Assembly (NCBI GenBank): GCA_026770025.1
Contig: JAMXDE010000007.1
Coordinates: forward strand, 2,294,001-2,358,000
Reading direction: 5' to 3'
Source of the DNA: Craspedostauros australis
Taxonomy: Eukaryota > Bacillariophyta > Bacillariophyceae > Mastogloiales > Achnanthaceae
Length of the DNA: 64,000 nucleotides
Below, one piece after another: positions 1-9,933 of the stretch. Numbering within the stretch: position 1 is the first letter of the stretch; every line of letters starts with the position of its first letter. The position numbers and the translations under genes are program-made. The notes beneath the pieces are model-generated. The model worked only from the letters and a program-made list of their open reading frames with translations, was not told the DNA's origin and did no database searches.

Positions 1-2064
1 GCATCGCTCGGCACGGCACGGCTTGAAAGGTGTGAGGCGTGTCACGCTGTTAAGCATTGGAAGTACTCATTGCTGAGCGGTGTCACCCGAGTGCGTCCTT
101 CTCATTGTATAGTCCTCCTCTGCATCGTACGCGGGAGGCATTTTCGCCGATACGAAGACAGCATATCCCTGTCCGCACATGTTGCTTCATCGGCTTGGGG
201 TCATTTGAGCCTGATCCCCAACCCAACTCTTGCTTCATGCAGGCTGTCTCCGGACCATTCTGTTTCGAGGCCAATCCATCTCTGGATGAACATCCGTCGC
301 AACCAAGCGCTCAGCCTCAACCAGTGCAGAGTGGAATGGAGTGGATTACTCGTACACATAATACTTATAATCTGCTTGTACCCTCGTGCGGTTGGAGCTG
401 TCTGCTTTGTTGGGAACATGAAAGGTGAGCGACATCGAGTTGGTGGAATTGTGCTGCTCTGCTTGCTTTGTGGCTTTGTGGCCTTGTGAGTGCGCTGACA
501 TCATGTTTCTCTTCCGCAAAATTGTGGTTTCAGATTCTTCTTTGGGATGGAACAATCCTTCTTGGAGCTCATTTATGGAGAAGAGAGAATGACAACATGT
601 GCTGTCGCAGATCATGTCGCACTGGCTATCGAAAATGCCTCGCTCTCACAAACTGCACGGAGATGAGCAGTTTTGGACAAACAAAACGGCTCACCCTGCA
701 CAGAACGATATCTCTGCTACCTGCGTCCTTCGCACCGTGCTCAGAACGGCACAAATGACATTTGAGCATCCATCTGCTACAGCCTATCCGAATGGTTGTT
801 GATACCGTCCAGCGACCGACCATGGTTGCACCTTGGGAGTGGCTTTGCATCCTCACTGTGCCTGTCGGCCGTCGCACCTGCGAGTACCACGCGAGCGTCG
901 ATACAGTGTACTTGCTGTGCGGAGTATGTACTGGTACGTAGCTTTGCGAGCTAGAACCTACGCAGGCACCCTCCGTGGAATACGAACGTCCTTGATAAAT
1001 CAGAGAGCCATGGTCGGGGTTGGGCTGCGTTTGTGCCGCAGGTTCCTTTGGATCAGATCAGGGTGTCAGCAGAGTGAAGCGTTGGCAAAGCGGATTGCTC
1101 CACCCTACGAGTTTGTCCTTGTACCTGTGACGCCCAACCGCGAAGAACTATTATAGCCGCCAGTACCACACATGTACGCACATACATACTCATCAATGCG
1201 CCCCCAAACGAAACGAGGAGTGCCACAACGACACTCCAGACATTGCGCAATAGCGTTCATACCGGAGGTACGAGGAGTCGTACTCACACACTACGACTAG
1301 TATGGATGTACTCCGCCAGATGTGACGCAGTTGGATTGGCGTGGTAGGATCAGACAAGTTGCAACAGCAGCAGAGGAGAGCAGAGCAGAGCAGAGCAGAG
1401 CAGAGTAGAGTAGAGTAGAGCATGTGCTGGAGTGCTGTGGAGAGCAGAGTCCAGAGTCGTGGTACTATGCGTACGAACTCGCAACGACGGCTATGGGTGC
1501 TTTTGAATGTGTGGGTCGTTGCCATGACGTTGATAAGCCCTGGGCAGAACATTGACACGCCATCATTTGTCGCATCTTCTTCGTTCTTATTGCACAACCA
1601 CGAACCTATTTAGATTCTCCTTCTGTTCTCCACGCATTTTGCATTCGGATTATCCAGAAGTATCCCCACGTCATGCCTAAGCAGCCAAATCCCAAATCGA
1701 CACTGATCCTTCAGAGGGAATCAAGTGAGTGTGCAAGAAGCCCAACACCCGAAAAAACAACAACAACAAAAAACAGGACGGAGGAAGAGAAATATTTCTC
1801 CTCCGAAAATCAGCAGCCAGCAACAGCCAGCAACAACCAACCACGACCAATGATGGCCAGCAACATTCCATTCCACAACAACCAAGCACACTGGTACTTG
1901 TACGTATCAATACACGTAGTAACAATCGACCAACCACTGAACACACAGTCAGGCACGACACGAAGCATAAGACCAAACCGTAGGCTCTTCCTCAGCTCAC
2001 AATTCTTCCAAACAGCAACATGCTTCTTCTTGAGTTCGACCTCCTTCAGGCCCAAGCAACCACG
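1..2064. other. gene-poor left flank and 5' leader
   Basis: I see no convincing coding region. The open frames are short and overlap on both strands. A pentanucleotide array of AGAGC then TAGAG units lies at about 1372-1421. From about 1740 the plus strand becomes rich in A and C with CAA/AAC runs. That resembles the leaders in front of other start codons in this window, so it is probably the 5' UTR or promoter-proximal region of the gene starting at 2065. Confidence 0.5.
1372..1421. repeat. (AGAGC)n/(TAGAG)n microsatellite
   Basis: Tandem 5-bp units: five to six AGAGC-type units grade into three TAGAG units. The same TAGAG pentamer recurs at 5971-6004, 8667-8686, 61824-61841 and, as its complement, at 41500-41520. 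Confidence 0.9.
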
Positions 2065-4037
2065 ATGAGCGACAGCACCCCCACCAGACGTGAGACTTTC
2101 ACATCAGCATCCAAGAGGAGCTTCCACGAATTCTCCTCCGAGGATGACTCGTCAGAATCCATCTCCTCCAACACATCGGCATCAACGCTGACACAACAGC
2201 CAAGCAGCCAACGCCTCGTCACCGATCTGGACCGGCTCGTCAACCAAGAGATGAGCAAGATGTCTCTCGAGCAGCGCAGCAGGGTGTTCGAGGACGTCCA
2301 CGCCGTGTCCCAAGACAGAGAAGAGGACAGCAACGTGGCAGCTGAAAGCCTCGCCAAGCTGTCAGATCTGTTGCAGAAGCGCGGTGTTGACAAACAGGCA
2401 TACGACAAGGCCAACTTCCTCTGCCCTTCCTACGTTGGTAGTCAGGAGTTCCTCCTCCCGTTCCTCAGATCAGAACATTACGTCCTCAGGAAGACAAAGA
2501 ATAAGATTTACACCTACTTCAAAATCAAGCGAGAGCTATTCGGTGATGACCAGCTCGGTAGAGCAATCACCTTCAACGACCTCACAAGCTCCGAGCAGAA
2601 ACTTCTTCGAAACGGCGCCGGCATCTGTCATCCGAATCAGAAGGATATCGGCGGGCGTCTTTTCGGCGTGTACATGCTGAATAGAGCAGAAAGGGCAGAG
2701 AGCATCCTGAGTATGGTAAGTACACCTGTGCAGTACCGGTCTTGTCGGCATGCATCGTGCAAGAAGCGGACTCCGATATGCGCTACTGTACGCGCGAATT
2801 CATGATCCCTACCCACACATATGCACATATACTCATACACGCATCATTGCCCCGCTGCTTGCTCTGATCTACTGCCGTGTCCAATCATTCATGTTCGATT
2901 GCCTTTCAACACTATATTCAAACGCAGAAGAGGATCATGTGGTACGCAATGGAGTGGATGTGCAGCCTCAGCTCTCCGGCGGACCAACTGAAAGGGTTCG
3001 TCCACGTCCTATACGCCGTTGGCTCCAACCTGTCGCCGCAGTTGCTCGATGGGTATGTCAGCCTCACCAAGGCCATGCCAATGAGGCTCTGTGGTATCCA
3101 TTTCTGTGGCCACGACACAGGTGAGACCAAGGAGGTCACATCGTACCTGCAGCTCAACCTCAACCAATCCTGCAGACTGCGATTCCGATCTCACTATGGC
3201 AACTACCCAGCATGCATGTACTCCATCCATGGCTACGGCCTGCAGCTGCCAGTCATCGATCACGACGAGATCCATCTCGAGGATTTCACCAATCATCTCA
3301 GTAACAAGCTCCACAACGAAGTGGTGGCTGCCTCTCAACACGAGAGCGACAACAAGAAGATACCGTATCCACGCAAATTTGATGTGCTTCTCGGCCGTGG
3401 GATCCCGTACCAAAGGTACACCGGGAATGCCAGGCTGCAAGTATTCGTTGACATGTACAAGGAGCGGTACTTTGGTTCCAACGTGTACGGCGCCAAACTC
3501 ATAGTCTGCACAGAGATCCTGAAGTCTATCAAGGAATCATCGGGCCGCTTTCTGAGGCGCAGCAGTGACGGGGTGTACTGGGAATGCATCACTGACGACA
3601 TGGCCAAGGACAAGATCGGGCATGCGTTCAGAAGTACCCTCAGCGCTGAAACTAGCGCGAAGTCGAAGTTTGCACCCAAGGCAAAGACGAAGGAGAAGAC
3701 AAAGACAAAGGCTAACCCAAAGACGAAAGTAACCACGAAGACAAAGTCCGAAACGAAAGCACAGGCCAAGGGTAGCGCCACGGAGAAGGCCAAGAGTGCA
3801 AAGCCGTCGCAGCCGGCGCGCATCGAAGTTGCAACAGCTGTCACCGGTGCCGCCGCAAGGGTCCTGGCAGATCCTGTAGCGTCTACACAGGTTGAACTTT
3901 TTCCTGGCAATGCGATAGAAGGACCTTCGGCTCTGGAACTCGGCGATCTCCCCCTGCTTGCGTTCGATGACATGCGAGCAGGAACTGAGAAAGAGATATC
4001 CGAACAAGATACGAGTATGATGGTGCTGAAGAAGTGA
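2065..4037 (+). CDS. CRAL-TRIO-like / DUF6824 fusion protein
   Basis: Two exons, 2065-2715 and 2928-4037, separated by a 212-nt GT-AG intron (donor GTAAGT) and joined in phase 0 to give 586 residues. After a Ser/Thr-rich head, residues about 125-340 look like the CRAL-TRIO/Sec14-like region common in diatom proteins (FLRSEHY, KRELFGDDQLGRAIT, then a GIHFC segment). Residues about 361-455 form a DUF6824 domain with core DVLLGRGIPYQRYTGNAR and a later SSGRFLRR. A Lys/Thr-rich tract follows at about 461-504 and may bind nucleic acid or localise the protein. I chose the ATG at 2065 because it sits in an A/C-rich context; an in-frame ATG exists at 2020. A CRAL-TRIO fold suggests lipid binding. The DUF6824 function is unknown, though a DNA-binding role is often suspected. 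The 3' splice site is CAGAAG, so the acceptor may shift by one codon. Confidence 0.85.
2716..2927 (+). other. intron of the CRAL-TRIO/DUF6824 gene
   Basis: The donor GTAAGT follows ...AGT ATG and the acceptor is AACGCAG. Both flanks are phase 0, and splicing joins two frames that are each open and have family-like sequence. A second AG three bases downstream makes a NAGNAG acceptor. Confidence 0.8.
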
Positions 4038-4211
4038 AACTTCAGACCAGTGATTATCGCCTCGGCACGGCTCTTGTCGCAAGAAACAAACACAACCTTT
4101 GTGCAGCGCAGGTGTAGCCTTGCACAGCATAGTATGGTGCCATACACAACTAAACATTATATTCTCTTTGACGCAAATTCCAGCCCACTCCAGTACTCTT
4201 CTCTACAAGTG

Positions 4212-4214
<3 letters not shown>

Positions 4215-4243
<29 letters not shown>

Positions 4244-4264
4244 GGAAAGAGAGAGAGAGAGAGA
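4215..4264. repeat. (CT)n-(GA)n inverted repeat hairpin
   Basis: About 14 CT dinucleotides, a short TGGAAA-type spacer, then about eight GA dinucleotides. It can fold into a stem of roughly 16 bp. It lies 178 bp past the stop codon at 4037, possibly in the 3' UTR. Confidence 0.8.
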
Positions 4265-5970
4265 AATACCACCACTGTCCATTTGCATCAATGCATCATG
4301 CTTGTACTCGAATGACGCATCAGTCTCGTTGCAATAATTCCGCTGCGTCATTAGCATATCCCCGCCTGCGTAAACAAAGACAATTTCAGCAGCGCGCGCA
4401 TGGTACCATACTCGTACCACATCTTGGCAGAATCGTGGCTATAGTGTGTTGATTGCAACAATCAACATATGACTACGATTCAGATTGAAGCAGAGGAGTG
4501 GCAAGCAAGCAGCCAGAGGCCTCTTCTTGCGGATGCAGCGGAGTGCACGGGTTCGTATCCCTGCTCCATGCGGATCGCACGAACATTCGAATGGCTACTG
4601 ATATTCTACGTCGATCATACCATAGTCGTAGGCTTTACTCTGCGGAGGACTCGTCGGATGCGTGCGATGTCAGACAAACCATGATCGTAATTACGCTGCG
4701 CAGATTGTTGCGAACATCGCGAGTGGCGTAAAGGCCCTGTTCTGTTGGTTGGATTGTTCTCTCGCATGACTATCATACTAGCGACGTGCGCTTTGGCGTT
4801 GTTCATTCAGAACGACGAACAACAGAAAGGCTTGCCACTGTCGTTGACAACATTGCCAACGCACACTCGTGATCTGGGTTTTCGGTGTAGTTATTGTCAC
4901 GGGACTCATCACATGTCGCATCGCCGTTTGGATGACTGCACAGACCGAAAGCGCATGCATTATTGAAAGATGTTTGGGCCAAGCACCAAAATGATGCATG
5001 CAGATTCGTTGCGGAACGCAATACTTGATCGTCGTTTTTTTGGTGGACTTGCGGTTCCGATCTCGGCACGGCAATGAAGGATACGGCAGCTACCACAATT
5101 TCGCGGAATGGTGAAGCGTCGCGCACAGTTTTGCGGCGTACCACTTCGAACGCCACGAACAGTTGCATCTCGTGCGGTACACTTCCGTAGACAACAGCTC
5201 AGGTCGCCCTGTGTTGACTATTCATCGCATCAGGAGGCTTGTTCATTGCTGCATTCGATGTAGGGGATGCTCTCGTCGAACCTGGGACCACCGCATTGCT
5301 GCAAACCACAGACGGAATGCGCCAGTTGACAAGCGACAGAGCAAAGCTCAATACAGCACAACACAGCATGGAACAACACAGCCTGGAAGACGTCTCAGAC
5401 CATGCAGGGAATGCACAGCATTGATGGCATGTGAGCCAAGGTGAACAGTTGCATCAGATCGCCCCTGAGCTGTTGTTTGATGCTCCTCTGTTGGCTGGTG
5501 GCACTTCGTCTCAAGCTTGCTTTGCTGAGCAATGCTGTTGAGTATTGCACAGAGCAGAGGATAAGCCTTCTTTGGCAGGTGCATTCTCGATCGAAGATCT
5601 CTTCTGTGTCTGTCTGCTCATGTCGCGGATGTGTCTGTGCATGTATGCCGGTAGATGCGGAGGTAGGCACAGGTGTGTATGGTATGGAATGGAATGTATG
5701 GTACCACACGTCTGCATCTGACCCGAACGAAACACACGACCAACATACTCTCCATCATACGATTGGTCTTTCTATTCGCACGCACCTGGTTGGAGGTACC
5801 CTCTCTGTGACACCTCCACATTCACATTCTCGAGTTGGGAGACAGGACGCGGACAGAGCCCCAATTCTGGGGTTTGTCCGTCTGCTCCACACGGCCTGAA
5901 GACGGCCCCTCCTTCTATCTCTTTGTCTCCTTGGATCTGCACTCGCACGATACGCTATCGCGGCTCGGCG

Positions 5971-6004
5971 AAGAGTAGGGTAGAGTAGAGTAGAGTAGAG
6001 TAGG
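5971..6004. repeat. (TAGAG)n microsatellite
   Basis: AAGAGTAGGG followed by four to five perfect TAGAG units; same pentamer family as at 1372-1421. Confidence 0.85.
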
Positions 6005-6880
6005 ACTTCTTGCGAAGGATATTTGCAGCGAGGTGGTCTTCAACCAAGTGGATCGGCATGGCGCCTGGAGGCGCCCGATCATACCACGAAAGGAACCAAG
6101 CTTGAGCTCCATCCAGCATCATCGCAACTCGTTGCCACTGGGAGTCCCATGATCACATTGAGCCTATCGCGACGTAAGTCGCCCAGGTGTGCAAAAGCGT
6201 GCAAGAGATGGAGCCTGACTGTTACAAACGAATTACGAGCATCCCGCAAACCCAGGCTTAGTAGACTCAGAGCACAAGCAAAGAGAACAGCTCTCTAGCA
6301 CGCTCCGGCTCAAATTGCAAATGTGTCTCTGGAGAGAGTATGCTGGATCCTCAATGTATGATGCATGATAGGGTGCAGCTAGAACGTGCCTGTTCGTCGT
6401 CTTTGTCTCTGCAGATTCATCCGTGGGGGTATAGAAGCATTGGCATGATACGACCTACGAGTGGAAGTGGACTCCTCCGCATGCTCCTGTTCTCTGTCTC
6501 GCGGAGTTGCGGAGAAGTTCTGCATGAAGCACCAAATAATGTGTAGAGAGTCGACCAGTTCGACCACGATTCACGATACCATCACCAACAACAAGAAACA
6601 ACGTCACAAAAGAGAACACTTCGCCCAACCTCAGCCATCACGCACCACACTTCAAACACAACAACAGAGGCACAACGATCCTGTGGCTGTCTCCCATTCC
6701 GCATGAGTAGTCATATCCCACGCACCACGCTCGACGAGTGCGACTCGTACTGTCCATACTATTACGATCTGATCACAATAGTAGTGCAGTCTGCTGTCTC
6801 CACACGTGACGAATACGAGCTACCGAGGACAGTTACCATTGAAGCATCAGACCCAAGCGTGATTGCAGTTGCGACGATCG

Positions 6881-8569
6881 ATGAACACATTCCAACGCAG
6901 CAGTGCATGGGGTGCTGCGATGCATCGCTTGCTGATCCGCAGCGCATCTGCACAGCCAACGCGCGCCATTCGCAAGGCATCGAATGATGGTGCATCTCTT
7001 CCGACACGAAAGATGATCGGTTGGCACCAAGCCGTGTCGAACACGCGTGCAAATCGGACGCAGAGTCTCAGGCGTGGAAGAATAGCAACATGCTGTCAGC
7101 AGTGCGCGGGATCATTTGGAAGCCGCGGTTTTGCGGCCTCGAGTTCGTCGTCGCCGTTGTCAGCGGTAGGACCAGGAGTTGGAGCGAGTCCTGGCGCCTG
7201 TTCTGATTCTGATGCCGATTCTGATGCTTCTTCAACGTCATCATCGTCGCAGATGGCATTGACGGAAGACGAGTTGGAAAGGCATGAGCTGGAAGAACAT
7301 GAGATGGAGGAGGAATGCTGGGATGAAATCCCAGAGGACATACAGGCGCTGGTGAAGGAATACGCTGACAAGCCACAGACGACCATCAGCCTCCAGAAAT
7401 GGCTGCAGACCGCGAACGGTGAGATGGTCAACGAGACTGGAAAGACGCCGGCGTTGCTGGGGAGGCTGGGTGATCGGTTGCTCAAAGAACGCATCATCAT
7501 GCATCTCGCAGGCTTCCTCAAGGACGAGCTCCCCATCCGGCTGGCGCACCGCATTCAGGATCTTGACAACGTTCCCATGATGCGCGACATGCCGTCGGTC
7601 CAAACTGTCAAGGGCATCTACATCTCCTCCTTCCTGGAACTCCTGCGATTCTCGCCTTCCCCCACCACCTCCATCCATGTGGAGGCGGAGTTCGCGGAAC
7701 TTCTGCAATCGCTCTACTTGAACCACTCCAACGTACTCATACAGATGGCACAAGGGGCGTACGAGCTGCGAGAGCAGGTCCGGCAGGGACAAATCGATGG
7801 CAGCGAGGAGGACGGCGTCGTAACCAATTTCGAGCACATGGAATCCTGCCACCAGTTCTTGGATCGGTTCTACCTCTCCCGCGTCGGCATCCGCGTTCTG
7901 GCGGGACAGTATCTGGCCTTGCGCAGCCAGCTGCTGACGCACTCGTCCGCACCACGTCCGGATCCGTCCCAACTGCCGCCGCGATACGAGGATTACATCG
8001 GGATGATCTGCCGCACGACGTCACCGCATGAGGTGGTGCAGGTGGCGGCACGCGAAGCCAGCCGCATGTGCTTGCGCAAGTACGGCGACGTGCCGGTGGT
8101 CACGATCGAGGGGCGCCTGGACATGACGTTCCCCTACATCCCGTCCCACCTGCATTACATCCTGCTGGAGCTGCTGAAGAATGCCATGCGCGCCACGGTG
8201 GAGAATCACACCGGTTTCGACGCCACGAAGCTGCCTCCCGTGACGGTGATCATCGCGGACGGCGACGACAACGAGGACGTGGTCATCAAGATCGCCGATC
8301 AAGGTGGTGGCATCCCGCGGTCGCAGATGGATCAGATCTGGTCCTACCTCTTCACGACGGCCGGCGATTCCGTGCAGTACAACCAGCTGGTGCAGATGGA
8401 TCATTCGCACCAATCGCCCATCGCCGGGTTGGGTTACGGGTTGCCCATCAGCCGAGCGTACGTGCGCTACTTTGGCGGTGAGCTGGACATCGTCAGCATG
8501 GAGGGGTACGGGACGGACGCATTCTGCTACCTCGCGCGCATGGGCTCCAAGGTGCCTCTGCCTGTATAG
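6881..8569 (+). CDS. mitochondrial pyruvate dehydrogenase kinase (PDK/BCKDK family)
   Basis: 562 residues, one exon. Enzymes of this family phosphorylate and inactivate the E1 subunit of pyruvate (or branched-chain 2-oxoacid) dehydrogenase in the mitochondrial matrix. Residues 1 to about 85 are rich in Arg, Ser and Ala with few acids, as expected for a mitochondrial presequence, and an acidic Ser-rich linker follows. The alpha-helical BCDHK domain covers about 167-350. The GHKL ATPase domain covers about 420-560: N-box ELLKNAMR, G1 box DQGGGIP, and G2 box GLGYGLPISR followed by YFGG, all intact. The first ATG of the frame is at 6881. PDK fits better than BCKDK from overall look, but I cannot separate them securely by eye. 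Confidence 0.92.
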   Translation: MNTFQRSSAWGAAMHRLLIRSASAQPTRAIRKASNDGASLPTRKMIGWHQAVSNTRANRTQSLRRGRIATCCQQCAGSFGSRGFAASSSSSPLSAVGPGVGASPGACSDSDADSDASSTSSSSQMALTEDELERHELEEHEMEEECWDEIPEDIQALVKEYADKPQTTISLQKWLQTANGEMVNETGKTPALLGRLGDRLLKERIIMHLAGFLKDELPIRLAHRIQDLDNVPMMRDMPSVQTVKGIYISSFLELLRFSPSPTTSIHVEAEFAELLQSLYLNHSNVLIQMAQGAYELREQVRQGQIDGSEEDGVVTNFEHMESCHQFLDRFYLSRVGIRVLAGQYLALRSQLLTHSSAPRPDPSQLPPRYEDYIGMICRTTSPHEVVQVAAREASRMCLRKYGDVPVVTIEGRLDMTFPYIPSHLHYILLELLKNAMRATVENHTGFDATKLPPVTVIIADGDDNEDVVIKIADQGGGIPRSQMDQIWSYLFTTAGDSVQYNQLVQMDHSHQSPIAGLGYGLPISRAYVRYFGGELDIVSMEGYGTDAFCYLARMGSKVPLPV

Positions 8570-8666
8570 TGGGAGCCGCGTTACAACATGAGGCTCTTGC
8601 AAGAATACGACTACTACGCGTATAGTAGTATCATAACAAAGCAAGTATTGCAGCACTGAAAAGCTG

Positions 8667-8686
8667 TAGAATAGAGTAGAGTAGAA
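8667..8686. repeat. short TAGAG repeat
   Basis: GTAGAATAGAGTAGAGTAGA, about 100 bp after the PDK stop codon. Confidence 0.7.
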
Positions 8687-8856
8687 TTCGTTACACCCAT
8701 TATGACGGAGCAGCTATTGCAGACGTTATCTCCGAGTGCGATGTGATACGCGCACGATTCGGTGAATGGCTTACAAATATTAGCTACCAGTACGAAGAGT
8801 ACGTACACTATTTCCTGTTACATGTCGATTACCTGCCTCATGTGGAATCTCTTCCT

Positions 8857-9705
8857 TCAGTAGCGCTTTTCGAAGGACTCGCCCAAGCCATGGAAGACGC
8901 TGGGCGGTTGGAAGAAGGTGAACCACGCGTACCCCAGGGTCAAGGCGATCATGACGACGATCTTGAGGATGCCGAACATCTTTCCCGAGACGACGCCCAT
9001 GTTGCTCATGTGCTCGTAGATGACGGCGAAGGTGGAGAAGAGGAAGCAGAGGAAGTATGCCTGGACGAAGGCGCGCTTGATCTCACCCTCGTTGATGTTG
9101 CGCGCGCGCCAGATCATGATGCCCTGCGCCGCGATGAGGCAGCAGTAGAGACGGATGAGGACGCGGGCGACGCCCTCCTCCCTGCGGCTCTCCGTGAGGA
9201 AGAAGAGGGATCCTGCGGATGGGAAGACGTATCCCACCACTCCGATGAAGAGGCTGCATGCCGCGTGGATCGCAAACAGGGTGTCGAGACGCTGGCGCGG
9301 GGAGAGGTAGAAGTTGAGCTGATTCATGATCTGGGCCTGATCGAAGTTGAAGGAGGTGCCAGCACTGTCAGTTCTTCTGCTGCCACCGCCGCCACCGCCG
9401 CCACCGCCGCCACCATCCGACCGGATGTTGGAGGCAGAGGAGATCGAGGCCGTATCCAGGGAAGAAAACGAATACGAGGGCGCAGCGTAGGAATGGGAGG
9501 TGCCGATCCCACCAGCGGACGATGACGGAGTGTACGCTGGCGTGGGATGCGACTGCTGCTGGTACTGCTGCTGTTGGTAGTGCTGCTGCTGCTGGCTATG
9601 GCTTTGGCCACTGCTCTGGCTGTACTGGCCTCTTTGGTAAGGCTGCTGCTGCGATGGACCGCCCTGCTGTCCGTACTGCTGCGCGTACTGGCCGTTGGAG
9701 TACAT
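8857..9705 (-). CDS. Q-rich four-TM membrane protein, unknown
   Basis: 282 residues, one exon, minus strand. Residues 1-55 are dominated by Gln, Tyr and Ser, followed by a Ser-rich stretch and a run of about eleven Gly at 98-108. The second half has four hydrophobic segments at about 143-162, 179-200, 212-231 and 243-265. Polar positions stand out between them (LIRLYCCLIAAQG, RARN, AFVQAYFLC). The layout recalls small tetraspan vesicle proteins, but the SCAMP signature and NPF motifs are absent, so I give no family. The Q/Y/G-rich head is likely cytosolic and disordered. Confidence 0.75.
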   Translation of the reverse strand: MYSNGQYAQQYGQQGGPSQQQPYQRGQYSQSSGQSHSQQQQHYQQQQYQQQSHPTPAYTPSSSAGGIGTSHSYAAPSYSFSSLDTASISSASNIRSDGGGGGGGGGGGSRRTDSAGTSFNFDQAQIMNQLNFYLSPRQRLDTLFAIHAACSLFIGVVGYVFPSAGSLFFLTESRREEGVARVLIRLYCCLIAAQGIMIWRARNINEGEIKRAFVQAYFLCFLFSTFAVIYEHMSNMGVVSGKMFGILKIVVMIALTLGYAWFTFFQPPSVFHGLGESFEKRY

Positions 9706-9737
9706 GATGATTGTCTGTTCGTCTTCTGCCTGTCAGT

Positions 9738-9790
9738 TGTCTGCGATTGTGGTTATTGTGGTTATTGTGGTTATTGTGGTTGCTGTGGCT
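9738..9790. repeat. 9-bp ATTGTGGTT tandem repeat
   Basis: Four near-perfect units then degenerate GCTGTGG/GATGTGG units. Confidence 0.85.
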
Positions 9791-9887
9791 GATGTGGTTG
9801 CTGTGGACACCTGCGCTTGGGTGGAGGAGATGCTGAGAACTGAAGGAGCAGATGAAGCACGACCACGCCTGCGTCTCTATCTGCGTT

Positions 9888-9933
9888 TGTGATTGTGTCT
9901 GTGATTGTGTCTGTGATTGTGTCTGTGTTTGTG
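9888..9933. repeat. 12-bp GATTGTGTCTGT tandem repeat
   Basis: Three to four units, the last one diverged (GTGTTTGTGG). Confidence 0.85.

Larger units (their letters stand above)
4038..6880. other. intergenic, no gene recognised
   Basis: Short overlapping open frames only. It holds a CT/GA hairpin at 4215-4264 and a TAGAG array at 5971-6004. Around 6570-6680 the plus strand is A/C rich (CAACAACAAG), probably the leader of the kinase gene at 6881. A 94-codon frame starting with ATG at 6703 overlaps that start in another frame and could be an upstream ORF. Confidence 0.5.
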
